DNA of 64,000 nt. Source: Rhodocyclales bacterium (GTDB lineage: Bacteria; Pseudomonadota; Gammaproteobacteria; Burkholderiales; Rhodocyclaceae). The notes under the pieces are model-generated. The model was given only the letters and a program-made list of their open reading frames with translations. It did no database searches and was not told the DNA's origin. The position numbers and the translations under genes were made by a program. The stretch is taken from contig JAPLQY010000020.1 in assembly GCA_026399475.1 (NCBI GenBank), positions 1 through 64,000 on the forward strand, in the 5' to 3' direction. How positions within the stretch are numbered: the stretch's first letter is position 1; each line of letters starts with the position of its first letter. Shown here in pieces: positions 1 through 10,628 of the stretch.

Positions 1-141
1 GCCTTCACTCGTTTCACCGACAGTTCCCTGAACTCCGGTGTGTACTCCTGCTTCGGTATCTTCTTCAACTTCGCTTCTCCTTCCAATTTGCCGGGGCGTT
101 ATACCCCATCTCTTGGAAGACGAAATTTCGGGGGAAGCTCA
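1..141 (-). mobile_element. IS3-family insertion sequence, left end and 5' end of orfA (truncated by window start)
   Basis: Minus strand 68..2 reads LKKIPKQEYTPEFRELSVKRVK, typical of IS3-family OrfA N-termini, with TTG start and AAGGAG upstream. Putative IR TGAGCTTCCCCCGAAATTTCG at 141..121. Confidence 0.7.
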
Positions 142-3100
142 TTTTCCCATCCATCTGCAAAAGGATCCCAACTCCAACCAGCCAGTGCTTCCAATCGTGC
201 CTTTCGCTCCGCTAACATATCGTCCTTTGTCGTCCGTTGGGTACCGACCCAGCTACCGAGTCGATATCCATCGGCAGTTTTGTATAACGCAGGTACTAGA
301 CAATGCCTCTCTCTAACTTCGAATTCCTTGAGATGACGGAATCCTTCTTCCCACTGCTCGGAAATTGCATCCCAAACCCAACCATGCAATTGTTCAAGTC
401 GTGCTTTTTGTTCAGGTGACAATTTGTTTTTTGTTCTTCGTTGAACACCAACCCACTGACCGAGTCGATATCCCTCTGCCGTTTTGTAGCTATAAGGAGT
501 CTTCGCGCTCCCCTCTCGATCAGTGAATTTCTTCAGATGATGAAATCCTTCTTCCCACATATCCGATAAGGTATTCCAGCTCCAACCGGGTAAGGCTTCC
601 AGCCGTGCTTTGCGCTCCAAAGACGTGTTGCCTCTTCTTGCTCGTTGGTTGCTTACCCATAAACCAAGCCGATGTCCATCTGGAGTCGTATATTGCGGAG
701 GGACCTTGGCATGCCCCTCTCGATCTGCAAATTCTTTGAGATAGAAGAATCTTTCTTCCCAATTATCTGCCCGAGCCTCCCAACTCCATCCGGGCAACGC
801 TTCAAGCCGTGCTTTGCGCTCTGATGACATGGTGCCTTTGTTTCCTCGCTGCTTAGATATCCAACGGCCGAGCTCATACCCGCTTGTCGTTTTCCTACCT
901 TGGGAAACCTTGGAATGCCCTTCTCGATCTGCGAATTCCTTGATATGACGGAATCCTTCTTCCCACTGCTCGGAAACTGCATCCCAAACCCAGTCCGCTA
1001 ATGCGTCCAGTCGAGCTTTGCGCTCTGGCAGCAGTTGGTCCTTATTTGTTCGCTGGGTATTTACCCAACTGCCAAGACGATATCCCTCTGCTGTCTTGTA
1101 CAACGCGGGCACAAGACAGTGTCCCTCCCGCTCGGAGAACGCTTGCAACAACCCAAACCAGAAGTTCCAAGGCGCAGTGGCTTGCTCGACCAGATAAGTG
1201 CGCAGTGCGCTGCCAAAACTCGCATCCACCGTGGCCGGCAGATCAATAGTGATCTTGCGCAGTCCGTCGGCACTGATGCCTGTACCCGGCTTCCTGCCTA
1301 GCTCGGTTCTGATCTGATCGAGTTCGGCAGCCAGTACATCGTCATGCGCTTTGAGAGCATTCAGCACATCCCAGATGGGCTTGAAATGGCTCGCTTCAAT
1401 GGTCTCTTCGGCATTTTCCCCGGCGGAGATGAACACCGGCAGAACGATGGTGCCGGCCTTCTTGTCCGGACTCAGGCGAATCGCACGACCCACGGCCTGG
1501 ATGATGTCCACCTGGCTGCTGCGCGGATCGATGAAGGCCACGCCATCCAGCGAGGGCACATCCACACCTTCGGACAGGCAGCGCGCATTGCTCAGCACGC
1601 CGCGTTCGTCTGCGCTCAGGGCCTTGAGTTGGTCGAGTTTGATCTTGCGTTTGCTGGCGAGCATGTTGCCGGAGACGAAATCAGTGCGCAGGCTTCCGCT
1701 GGGGTGATGTTCGTCGCCTATCCACGCCATGATTTGCCGGAGGTCGGTGGTAAAGGCTTCGGCGCGACTGACGCGGCTGTGGAAGCTGATGACGCGCTTG
1801 AGGTCGTAGTCCCTGATGGCCTTGAGCAGGCCGATCTGGGCGGCGAGCGATTCGCTGTCTGTTTCGATGCCGGTGTCGGTGCTGACCAGTTCGCGATTTG
1901 CGATCCACTGCGCAATGGTCGGGTCGTCCACGCCGATGATGACGACGCGGTAATCGGTGAGCAGTTTTCTTTCGATGGCCTTGCCAAACGGCAGGGCATA
2001 CAGCACTTCGCCAAACAGGGCGGCGTTGTCCATGCCGACCACTTCGACGCCGCGCTCTTCGGCAGCCTTCCTGACGTTGCTGGTGTAAGTGCGCGGGGTG
2101 GCAGTGGCAAACAGTCTTTTGGCGCTGCGTATCTGTGCGTTGTCGAGTACCGCCGTGAAGTCGCTGCCAACCTTGCCTGCGCAACGGTGGGCTTCGTCCG
2201 CCACAACCAGATCAAACGCCGGAATCGCTTGGTCGGATTGGGCTGCGGCGATGACCGAGGACGACTGGTAGGTGGAGAAAACCACGCGGTTGCCTGCGCC
2301 GCCGAGAAAGCGCCTTACTTCGTTGGCAGCCGATGTTACGGGAAAGGCGAGGTCAGCAACGCTGTGGATGGCTTCGTCGCTGCCCTTGGCGCCGACGGTT
2401 TGATCGGAACAGACGCACAGCACTTCAAACGGGGTAGCGGCGGCGAAGGTCCATTCGTGCAGCAGTTGGGAGAGCAGCCCCAATGACGGCACCAGTACCA
2501 GGGTCGTTTGCGCGGCAAGCAGCTCCTTGATCCAGAGCGTGACGTAGGTTTTGCCTGTGCCGCAGGCCATGATGAGCTGGCCGCGATCGGCGGTTTGCAG
2601 CCCTTGCACCACGGCGGCGATGGCTTCATTCTGGTGGTCGCGGGGCTCGGGACGCGCTTTGCGTTTGGCTTGCGGAAGTGCGGCAAAGTTGGCGGGATAG
2701 TCCAGCGCGGCACGTTCAAAGTCGGAGAGCAGAAAACGTATGACGGGCTTTTCCTGCGCGTCGCAGACCTGCCGGGCGTTGCCGCCGATGCGATCGGTAG
2801 TGGCAATCAACAGGCGGTGCTTGATGCCTGGCCGGTTCGACTCGCTGAGGAATTTGTCGACATCATGCTTGGTGATGTCGTGGTCAGGTGAATAGCACTT
2901 GGCTTGCACGGCCCAGTGTTCGCCGTTCTTGTGCCGAAACACGAGATCAATGCCGCAGTCGGCACCCCAGCGATCCGGGTATTCGTGCCAGAGCCACACC
3001 TGATCAACTTGCGTCGACCATTCCGGGTCAGCCTTCAGAAACCATTTGACGAAGTGCTCGAACTGCGTGCCCCGCTTGACGGGGTCGGCATCGAGGCTCT

Positions 3101-3143
3101 GATAGAAGTCGGAGAACTGGCCGGGCATTTGATTGGCGAGCAC
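99..3143 (-). CDS. Mrr-like PD-(D/E)xK nuclease / SF2 helicase with tandem helicase-associated (HA) repeats; C-terminus probably IS-truncated
   Basis: N-terminal GIDLV...VQAKCY nuclease-like motif, MACGTGKT Walker A, DEAH box, QAVGRAIR motif VI; five 68-aa HA repeats at C-terminus. GTG start. Confidence 0.85.
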   Translation of the reverse strand: MLANQMPGQFSDFYQSLDADPVKRGTQFEHFVKWFLKADPEWSTQVDQVWLWHEYPDRWGADCGIDLVFRHKNGEHWAVQAKCYSPDHDITKHDVDKFLSESNRPGIKHRLLIATTDRIGGNARQVCDAQEKPVIRFLLSDFERAALDYPANFAALPQAKRKARPEPRDHQNEAIAAVVQGLQTADRGQLIMACGTGKTYVTLWIKELLAAQTTLVLVPSLGLLSQLLHEWTFAAATPFEVLCVCSDQTVGAKGSDEAIHSVADLAFPVTSAANEVRRFLGGAGNRVVFSTYQSSSVIAAAQSDQAIPAFDLVVADEAHRCAGKVGSDFTAVLDNAQIRSAKRLFATATPRTYTSNVRKAAEERGVEVVGMDNAALFGEVLYALPFGKAIERKLLTDYRVVIIGVDDPTIAQWIANRELVSTDTGIETDSESLAAQIGLLKAIRDYDLKRVISFHSRVSRAEAFTTDLRQIMAWIGDEHHPSGSLRTDFVSGNMLASKRKIKLDQLKALSADERGVLSNARCLSEGVDVPSLDGVAFIDPRSSQVDIIQAVGRAIRLSPDKKAGTIVLPVFISAGENAEETIEASHFKPIWDVLNALKAHDDVLAAELDQIRTELGRKPGTGISADGLRKITIDLPATVDASFGSALRTYLVEQATAPWNFWFGLLQAFSEREGHCLVPALYKTAEGYRLGSWVNTQRTNKDQLLPERKARLDALADWVWDAVSEQWEEGFRHIKEFADREGHSKVSQGRKTTSGYELGRWISKQRGNKGTMSSERKARLEALPGWSWEARADNWEERFFYLKEFADREGHAKVPPQYTTPDGHRLGLWVSNQRARRGNTSLERKARLEALPGWSWNTLSDMWEEGFHHLKKFTDREGSAKTPYSYKTAEGYRLGQWVGVQRRTKNKLSPEQKARLEQLHGWVWDAISEQWEEGFRHLKEFEVRERHCLVPALYKTADGYRLGSWVGTQRTTKDDMLAERKARLEALAGWSWDPFADGWENELPPKFRLPRDGV

Positions 3144-3163
3144 CAGTTCAGGAATTAACCAGG

Positions 3164-3499
3164 TCAGGCTGGTTCGAATACGGCCTGCAAGGTGCGCAGG
3201 GCTTTCTCCAAGGTCGCGGGATGAACCGCTCCCACCCGCTTCACCAATCGCGACTTGTCCAGCGTCCGGATTTGATCCAGCAGGATCAAGCCGGATTTCC
3301 CCTGGAAGGTGATCGGAATGCGAAACCCGGCGGCACGGGAGCCGGTGGTCATCGGGGCGACGATCACCGTGCGCAGGTAATCATGCATCTCGCCCGGCGA
3401 TATGATCACGCAGGGCCGGGTCTTCTGTATCTCACTGCCGACGGTGGGATCGAGGCAGGCGAGCCATACCTCTCCGGTTCTTACCTTCGACGGATTCAC
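3164..3499 (-). CDS. MazF/PemK-family mRNA interferase toxin
   Basis: [30 protein letters not shown] and IRTLDKSRL motifs; GTG start overlaps the antitoxin stop (GTGA). Confidence 0.88.
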   Translation of the reverse strand: MNPSKVRTGEVWLACLDPTVGSEIQKTRPCVIISPGEMHDYLRTVIVAPMTTGSRAAGFRIPITFQGKSGLILLDQIRTLDKSRLVKRVGAVHPATLEKALRTLQAVFEPA

Positions 3500-3744
3500 C
3501 AAACCAACTCCGCATCGCCTTCGTTGCCGAATTCCGGCCACACCAGCGCATCATCGCCGGCCGCGGCAATGCGCTGGCTATCCTTGGCCCAGTCTTCGCG
3601 GAGATTGCGCTTGACCGGCCGAATCTCGATCACGCCATTATTCACTCGCAGGTCGGCAACCTCTTCCAGACCGACCTGCGCCAGAATCGGCTTGGGAATC
3701 AGCACCCCCTGGGAATTTCCCATTTTCCTTATCGATACGTGCAT
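3496..3744 (-). CDS. MazE-family AbrB-fold antitoxin
   Basis: MHVSIRKMGNSQGVLIPKPILAQVGL SpoVT/AbrB-like N-terminus, directly upstream of mazF. Confidence 0.85.
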   Translation of the reverse strand: MHVSIRKMGNSQGVLIPKPILAQVGLEEVADLRVNNGVIEIRPVKRNLREDWAKDSQRIAAAGDDALVWPEFGNEGDAELVW

Positions 3745-3884
3745 GTCAATTTACCTCCGAGACTCTTGTAAGCACAATGTTACCACGCTCTCTACTCGCC
3801 GCAAACCCGCGACACTACGTTGAACGACTGGTAACGATGTCCTCAGAACGATTTTGCGCAAACTTGCATCATCCTTGCCCGGCA

Positions 3885-6545
3885 TCAAAACACGACACGC
3901 CATAACGCGCGCACCGCTTCCACCCTCTGCTGCACCAGGTCCGGCGCCACCCGCGGCCTTGCGCCGTTCAGGCGCAAGGCGTGCTGCATGCGGCGGTAAT
4001 CACGGTAGGCGTTGCGCACGGTTTCCGCCAGATCGGCTGGGATCAGGCAAAGGCCGGCGGCGATTTTCAGCAGGGCGATGTTGCCCAGGTTGCCGGTGAG
4101 TTCGGCGTGCTGATGCGAATAGCCGAGTACCAGATACTGGACGATGAACTCGACATCGACCAGTCCGCCGGGGTCATGCTTGAGATCGAATATGCGTTCA
4201 CGCTCGTCGCCCTTTGTGCCGTGGGCGTCGACCATCTTTTGCCGCATCTCGACGATGTCGGCGCGCAGCTTGGTCAGATCGCGCTGCTGACGCAGCACTT
4301 CGCAGCGGATGCGCTCGAAGGCCTCGCCCACGGCGCGATCCCCGGCCGAGAAACGGGCACGGGTCAGGGCCTGGTGCTCCCAGACCCAGGCCGATTCGAG
4401 CTGGTACTTGCGGAAGGACTCCATGGAACTCACGGCCAGGCCCGAGTCGCCGTTGGGCCTCAGCCGCAGGTCGGTCTCGAACAATTGCCCGGCCGAAGTC
4501 TGCGCCGACAGCCAGGTGTTGAGCCGGGTGCCAAGCCGCCCGTAGTTTTCACCGGCCTCGGGCGCCGGATCGTCGAACAGGAACACCAGGTCGAGGTCGG
4601 AAGCGTAACCGAGCTCCTTCCCGCCCAGCTTGCCGTAGCTGATGACGGCGAATCGCGGCGCCTCGATGTGGCGCCGGGCTATCTTCCTCCAGGCACCGCT
4701 GATCGCGGCATCGAGCAGGATGTCGGCCAGTTCCGAAAGATGGTCGGCCAGCTTTTCAACGGTCAGCAGGCCGGCGACGTCCTGCGTCAGCAGGCGGAAG
4801 ACCTGGGCGTGATGAACTTCGCGCAGGGTGTCCATCTGCTGCTCGGTGTCGGGTTCCAGTTCCGCCAGTCGCCTCGCCAGCTGGGTGCGGAAGGCCGTCC
4901 AGTCGGGCACGGCGTCGAGCAGGCGCGGGTCCAGCAGTTCGTCGAGCAGGATCGGGTGGCGCTGCAGGTAGCTTGCCGCCCAGCTCGAACTGCTGACCAG
5001 TTGCGCCACTTTCTGCAGCGCCTGCGGATACTGCTGCAGCAGAGCCAGATAGGCCGCGCGCCGTGAAATCGACTCGAGCAGGTCGACGCCGCGCGACAGC
5101 GTTTCATCCGGATTCGGCAGCGCCGCGGCCGCCTCGATCAGGCGCGGCACGAGTACATCGAAACGGCTGCGGATATCCTGCGACATCTGCTGGTAGAGCG
5201 GTCCGGCACGCAGCGCCGCCATGCGCTGGGCGGCGGCGGGCGGATTGCGGTAGCCCAGGGCCTCGAAACTGTCGTCGTGGTCACCGCTGCCGGCGTCTTG
5301 CCAAAGCGCCGCCAGGGCATGCTGGCCGTGATTCGGATCTGCAAACACCTGCTCGAAGTGACGGGACACTGCGGCACGATGGTCGTCCAGTTCTTCGAGC
5401 AGCGCCTCGAAGCTGGCAAAACCCATCGCCCTGGCCACACGCTGGCGATCATCGAAGCCCGTCGGCAGGCTGTGCGTCTGGGCGTCGTCGAGATATTGCA
5501 GCCGATGTTCGAGACGGCGCAGAAAGTTATAGGCCGAGGTGAGCTCGACGACGGCATCGAGTCCCAGAATGCCGCGCTCGGCCAGTAGCTTCAGCACCGT
5601 CAGCGTCGGCTTGACCTGCAGGGGCATATCGCGCCCGCCCCGAATCAACTGGAACACCTGGGCGATGAATTCGATTTCACGAATGCCGCCGGGGCCGAGC
5701 TTGACGTTGTCGGCCATGTCCTTCTTCGCTACCTCGCGGCGAATCTGCGCATGCAGTCCGCGCATTGCGTTGATGGCGCCGAAATCGAAATATTTCCGAA
5801 AGACGAAGGGATGACGGACTTTCTCAAGGTCGTCGTGGCGGTCTCCCGTCAGGGGCCGCGCCTTGATCCAGGCATAGCGCTCCCATTCGCGGCCCTGGGT
5901 GATGAAGTAGTTCTCCAGCATCTCGAAGGAGCAAACCAGCGGCCCGGAATCGCCATTGGGCCGCAAGCGCATATCGACGCGAAACACCTGGCCGTCTTCC
6001 GTCGCCTCGGCAATGGCGTTGATCAGGCTGCGTCCAAGCCGGGTGAAGAACTCGAAGTTGGAAATTGAGCGCGCCCCATCGGTGTCTCCATCCTCCGGGT
6101 AAACAAAAATCAGGTCAATGTCGGAAGACACGTTCAGCTCTCGCCCGCCGAGCTTGCCCATGCCGATCACAATGATTTCCTGCCTCGCACCATCGGTGCC
6201 GCGCGGCGTACCGTAGCGTTCAATGAGACCGGCGCCGAGCACCTCCACCGCCTTCCTCACCGCCAGTTCGGCGATCAGGGTCATGCATTCCGTCACTTCC
6301 GACAGTGGCGCCAGACCTGCCAGATCGCGCGCGGCTATCCGTGCGTATGCCCGCTGCTTGAGTTGCCGCAGAACCGGCTTGAGATTGTCTTCGCTAACCG
6401 GTTGCGCGGCGAGCCACGCCGACAACTCGGCCGCAGTAACCGGCTGACCCAGGGAAGATTCGACTTCAGCCGCCAGCACCGGCTTTGCAGCGAGCAGGCG
6501 CGCGAGGTAACGGGATGTTTCAACGATATCGGGGAGGGAGGGCAT
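3885..6545 (-). CDS. glnE: Bifunctional glutamine synthetase adenylyltransferase/deadenylyltransferase
   Basis: Two nucleotidyltransferase modules: GMGKLGGRELNVSSDIDLIFVYPEDG and YGKLGGKELGYASDLDLVFLFDD. Confidence 0.95.
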   Translation of the reverse strand: MPSLPDIVETSRYLARLLAAKPVLAAEVESSLGQPVTAAELSAWLAAQPVSEDNLKPVLRQLKQRAYARIAARDLAGLAPLSEVTECMTLIAELAVRKAVEVLGAGLIERYGTPRGTDGARQEIIVIGMGKLGGRELNVSSDIDLIFVYPEDGDTDGARSISNFEFFTRLGRSLINAIAEATEDGQVFRVDMRLRPNGDSGPLVCSFEMLENYFITQGREWERYAWIKARPLTGDRHDDLEKVRHPFVFRKYFDFGAINAMRGLHAQIRREVAKKDMADNVKLGPGGIREIEFIAQVFQLIRGGRDMPLQVKPTLTVLKLLAERGILGLDAVVELTSAYNFLRRLEHRLQYLDDAQTHSLPTGFDDRQRVARAMGFASFEALLEELDDHRAAVSRHFEQVFADPNHGQHALAALWQDAGSGDHDDSFEALGYRNPPAAAQRMAALRAGPLYQQMSQDIRSRFDVLVPRLIEAAAALPNPDETLSRGVDLLESISRRAAYLALLQQYPQALQKVAQLVSSSSWAASYLQRHPILLDELLDPRLLDAVPDWTAFRTQLARRLAELEPDTEQQMDTLREVHHAQVFRLLTQDVAGLLTVEKLADHLSELADILLDAAISGAWRKIARRHIEAPRFAVISYGKLGGKELGYASDLDLVFLFDDPAPEAGENYGRLGTRLNTWLSAQTSAGQLFETDLRLRPNGDSGLAVSSMESFRKYQLESAWVWEHQALTRARFSAGDRAVGEAFERIRCEVLRQQRDLTKLRADIVEMRQKMVDAHGTKGDERERIFDLKHDPGGLVDVEFIVQYLVLGYSHQHAELTGNLGNIALLKIAAGLCLIPADLAETVRNAYRDYRRMQHALRLNGARPRVAPDLVQQRVEAVRALWRVVF

Positions 6546-6587
6546 CGGTTAGAATTTGTATGTTCTGCGCTATATGCCCATTTTAGC

Positions 6588-9500
6588 TTGGGCAAAGGCG
6601 CGCCTCCCACGAGCCCCTCCATCATTTCCCAGCTGCTTTCCCGCCTGCGTCGCCTGCCTCAAGCCCGCCCCTGGCTGGGGGTTCTGCTGCGCGTGCTGCT
6701 GTGGACGATGACGCTGGGCTACTTCGCCTTCGCCCTGTTGCTGCTGGCCTTGCGCTACGCGATCCTGCCGCAGATCGAAAGCTACCGCGGCGATGTCGAA
6801 CAAATGATCAGCGCGGCAGTCAACCGCCCGGTCGGCATTCGCAGGATAGAGGCGCATTGGGCCGGACTGCGTCCCGCGCTGAACCTCGAAGGCTTCGAGA
6901 TTCGCGACACGCAGGGACGTCGTGCGCTGGGTTTCGATCAGGTCGAAGCCGAACTGGCCTGGAGCTCGCTGTGGCATTTCCAGCTGCGTCTGGCGCGGCT
7001 GGAGTTGAACGCGCCGACGCTGCTGTTGCGCCGCGACGACAAGGGCCGTTTCTTTGCCGCCGGGCTGGAAATCACGCCCCAGGCAGGCGACGAAGACGAC
7101 TTTACCGACTGGTTGCTGGCGCAGGATCGCGTCATCATTCGCGATGCCAGCATCGCCTGGCAGGACGAGTTGCGCGCCGCACCGCCGCTTGAACTGAAAC
7201 ACCTGAACCTGCAACTCGACAACAGCGGCAGCCGCCACCGCTTTGGCTTGACCGCCGAACCCCCGCGCCAGCTGGCGGCACGGATCGACATCCGCGGCGA
7301 TTTCACGGGGCGGGATCTTGACCAGCTCGATGTCTGGAAGGGCGAGGTCTACGCCGAGCTCGACTACGCCGACCTCGCTGGCTGGCGCACCTGGGTCGAC
7401 TATCCGGTTGCCTTGCCGCAAGGCAGCGGCGCCCTGAGGCTGTGGCTGGGATTTGCCCACAAGCAGCTGGTCTCGACCACTGCCGATGTTCGCCTGGCCA
7501 ACGTGCGCCTGCAGCTGCGCCCCGATCTGCCCGAGCTCGACCTGCTCCGGCTTGAGGGACGCCTGGCAGGACGCCGCCTCGACGATGGCTTTGAAGCCGA
7601 ACTAAAACATTTCACGCTGGCAACCCTGGACGGCCTGTCGCTGCAACCCACGGACCTGAAAATTGCCTGGAAGGAGGCGGCGGCCAACCGTCCGCCGCAG
7701 GGAACGGCCAGTGCCAACGGTCTCGACCTCGACGCCCTGGCGCGTCTCGCCGCCCACTTGCCGCTGGACGACGCAACCCGTGCCCGCCTGGCGCGCCACG
7801 CACCCCGCGGCAGAGTTTTCGACCTGAAGCTGGACTGGAAAGGAGCGCCCGAAAACCCCGGGGGGCTTCAAACATGGAGCATCAAGAGTCGCTTTGAAGG
7901 CCTCGGGCTCACTACCCTGGGGCCCGTTCCGGGCATTTCCGGAATCAATGGCCGCATCGATGGCAACGACAAGAAAGGCACCCTGCTGCTCGACGGCCAA
8001 CGGGCCGCTTTCCAGCTGCCCACCGTATTTGCCGATCCGAAGCTGGAACTCGAGGCGTTCGCCGCCGACCTGGACTGGCGCACCGGCACCAGCGACGCCG
8101 ATGGTTTGCGCGTGAATCTGCACAAGGCTTCCTTCCACAACAAGGATGCCGCCGGCGAAGCCAGCGGCAGCTGGCGTGCCCTGGACGGCGGGCCGGGCGC
8201 TCTTGACCTCGACGCCCGCCTCACGCGCGGCAGCGGTGACGCCGTCTGGCGCTACATGCCCCTGGCCGTGGGCAAAGACGTGCGCAACTGGTTGCGAGCC
8301 GCGATCATTGGCGGCAAGGCCACCGACACGACACTGAAGTTGCGCGGTGACTTGCGCGAGTTTCCTTTCCGTGGCGGCAAGGGCGGAGTATTTACGGTGC
8401 GCGGCAAGTTTCGCGATGCCAGCCTGCGCTACGCTGCCAGTTGGCCGGAGATCAACGATATCGAAGGCGAATTGCTGTTCGAGGGTGCGCGCATGCTGAT
8501 CACCGGCAACAGCGGCAAGATATTCGGCGTCGGCCTGCGCGAGGTGCGCGCCGAGATTGCAGATATCGAGCAGGTGGAGGAAGCGCTCTCCGTTACCGGC
8601 AAGGCTGCAGGACCGACAGCGGAGTTCCTGCGCTTCATCGAGGCCAGCCCGGTCGGCGAGCGCATCGAGCATTTCACCGAGGACATGAGGGCCGAAGGCA
8701 ACGGCGAACTCGATCTCAAGCTCAGCCTGCCATTGCGCCGGATGACGAATTCGAAGGTCGACGGCAGCTATCGCTTCGACGACAACCGCCTGACGGTAGA
8801 CAATGATCTGCCTCCCCTGGCCGACGTACGGGGGGCTTTGCGCTTTTCTGCAGATCATCTCGAGGCGCGAGGCATTCGCGGCACCCTGCTGGGCTCTCCG
8901 CTGAACGTCGATGTGAAGACGGCGGGAGACGGCAATGTCCAGGTCAACGCCAGCGGCGACGTGAGCATCGCAACGCTGCGGCGCCAGTTCCCGCAACCCG
9001 TGTTCGATCATCTGGCGGGCAGCGTGAAATGGACCGGCAGCGTGCGCGTCAGGAAGAAGTCGGCAGAAGTGAAACTGACGTCAAATCTGATCGGACTTTC
9101 ATCGAGCCTGCCTGAACCCTTCAACAAGTCGGCCACCGATGCACTGGCCTTCAGCTTCGAACGCAAGCCGCCGCCTGATACCACGGCACGCACCGGAACA
9201 AGGGCGGGCGCCGCCAACGAAACAAATGCCGGCGCCCGTGGCGCGGTGGCCAAAGCGCCAACCACGGCGGCGGCAGCGCGGCCGGTGACTCCTGGCGCGG
9301 CGCAGGACATGTTCGACATCAGCCTTGGTCGCGCCTTGCGTTTTCAGATAGTGCGCCGCCACGACGTCAATCCACCCGTCATCACGCGCGGCTTGCTGGC
9401 AGTGGGTGATGTCAGCACCGGCCTGCCGGAGCGCAGCCTGGTGGTCGCCGTGAACCTGCCGCGCATCAATGCCGATTTCTGGCGCAGCCTGCTGGTCAGC

Positions 9501-10628
9501 CAGGGCAACGGCAGTGCGCAAAGCGAATCGGCGCACCCTCCCCTGCCCGCCGTGCAGTTCGATTTGCGCACCGCCGAGCTGGGGATGCTGGACAAGAACT
9601 TCCATGAAGTACGCATCAACGGCAGCCGGGCCGAGGGTGCCACCAGCACACGCTTCGAACTGAAGAGCCGCGAACTGGCCGGCAACTTTGAATGGAACAG
9701 TGCCGGCAGCGGCAAGCTGTCCGGGCGCATTGCCCAGTTCTCGATTCCTGAATCCGTCGCCGCACCGGCAGTCCTGCAGGCGAAGGCCAGCGAAGTCATC
9801 GACCGGATTCCCGCGCTCGACATCACGGTCGACCAGCTTTCGTTCAAGGACCGTGCGCTCGGCACCGTGCGCATCGCGGCGGAAAATCGTGAAGGCTACT
9901 GGAACACCAGGGTCGATGCGAAAAACGACGACGGCGCCCTCGAAGCCACCGGGCGCTGGCGTCCCAGCCCCACCCAGCCTGATACCCGCATCGAATTCAA
10001 ACTCAATGCAAAAAGCATCGAAAAACTTCTGGCGCGCATTGGCTACCCGGACACGGTAAGGCGCGGCAACGCCAACCTTGCCGGCAACCTGTCATGGAAC
10101 GGCTCACCCTTCACGATTGACTATCCGACCCTGAATGGCAGCCTCAAGCTCGATGCGTCCGGCGGACAGTTCATCAAGCTCGAGCCGGGTGTCGGCCGCC
10201 TGCTCGGAATCCTAAGCCTGCAATCCCTGCCGCGCCGCGTTACGCTCGATTTTCGGGATATCTTCAGCGAAGGATTTGCCTTCGACAACATCGGCGGCCA
10301 GTTTGCCGTCACGCGCGGCGTGATGGAGACGAAAGAACTGCAGATACAGGGGCCGTCGGCAAAGGTTTTGATGAGCGGCGCGGTCAATCTCGGCGCGGAA
10401 ACGCAGAACCTCAAGGTGCGCGTGCAACCCGCAGTGGGCGAATCGATTGCGGTCGGCGCCATGATCGCCAACCCGATCGCCGGAGTGGTAGTCTGGGCTG
10501 CACAAAAAATACTCAAAGACCCGCTCGATCAGGCCTTTGCCTTCGAGTACGCGGTGAGCGGAAGCTGGGCCGACCCGAAAGTGGAAAAACTGGGCCAGGC
10601 GCAACCGAAAACCGAGGAAAAGAAATGA
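6588..10628 (+). CDS. yhdP: YhdP/AsmA-like large periplasmic protein (predicted phospholipid transport)
   Basis: N-terminal TM, AsmA-like body, C-terminal SLQSLPRRVTLDFRDIFSEGFAFDNIGG. The ORF track opens at 6363 but overlaps glnE; TTG 6588 or a later ATG is likelier. Confidence 0.85.
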   Translation: MGKGAPPTSPSIISQLLSRLRRLPQARPWLGVLLRVLLWTMTLGYFAFALLLLALRYAILPQIESYRGDVEQMISAAVNRPVGIRRIEAHWAGLRPALNLEGFEIRDTQGRRALGFDQVEAELAWSSLWHFQLRLARLELNAPTLLLRRDDKGRFFAAGLEITPQAGDEDDFTDWLLAQDRVIIRDASIAWQDELRAAPPLELKHLNLQLDNSGSRHRFGLTAEPPRQLAARIDIRGDFTGRDLDQLDVWKGEVYAELDYADLAGWRTWVDYPVALPQGSGALRLWLGFAHKQLVSTTADVRLANVRLQLRPDLPELDLLRLEGRLAGRRLDDGFEAELKHFTLATLDGLSLQPTDLKIAWKEAAANRPPQGTASANGLDLDALARLAAHLPLDDATRARLARHAPRGRVFDLKLDWKGAPENPGGLQTWSIKSRFEGLGLTTLGPVPGISGINGRIDGNDKKGTLLLDGQRAAFQLPTVFADPKLELEAFAADLDWRTGTSDADGLRVNLHKASFHNKDAAGEASGSWRALDGGPGALDLDARLTRGSGDAVWRYMPLAVGKDVRNWLRAAIIGGKATDTTLKLRGDLREFPFRGGKGGVFTVRGKFRDASLRYAASWPEINDIEGELLFEGARMLITGNSGKIFGVGLREVRAEIADIEQVEEALSVTGKAAGPTAEFLRFIEASPVGERIEHFTEDMRAEGNGELDLKLSLPLRRMTNSKVDGSYRFDDNRLTVDNDLPPLADVRGALRFSADHLEARGIRGTLLGSPLNVDVKTAGDGNVQVNASGDVSIATLRRQFPQPVFDHLAGSVKWTGSVRVRKKSAEVKLTSNLIGLSSSLPEPFNKSATDALAFSFERKPPPDTTARTGTRAGAANETNAGARGAVAKAPTTAAAARPVTPGAAQDMFDISLGRALRFQIVRRHDVNPPVITRGLLAVGDVSTGLPERSLVVAVNLPRINADFWRSLLVSQGNGSAQSESAHPPLPAVQFDLRTAELGMLDKNFHEVRINGSRAEGATSTRFELKSRELAGNFEWNSAGSGKLSGRIAQFSIPESVAAPAVLQAKASEVIDRIPALDITVDQLSFKDRALGTVRIAAENREGYWNTRVDAKNDDGALEATGRWRPSPTQPDTRIEFKLNAKSIEKLLARIGYPDTVRRGNANLAGNLSWNGSPFTIDYPTLNGSLKLDASGGQFIKLEPGVGRLLGILSLQSLPRRVTLDFRDIFSEGFAFDNIGGQFAVTRGVMETKELQIQGPSAKVLMSGAVNLGAETQNLKVRVQPAVGESIAVGAMIANPIAGVVVWAAQKILKDPLDQAFAFEYAVSGSWADPKVEKLGQAQPKTEEKK

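Noticed and set aside
156-1175. Regular repeats considered as a CRISPR array
   Set aside because: 204-bp coding repeats in a continuous ORF with no unique spacers.
7602-9011. 469-aa minus-strand ORF
   Set aside because: Antisense shadow of yhdP.
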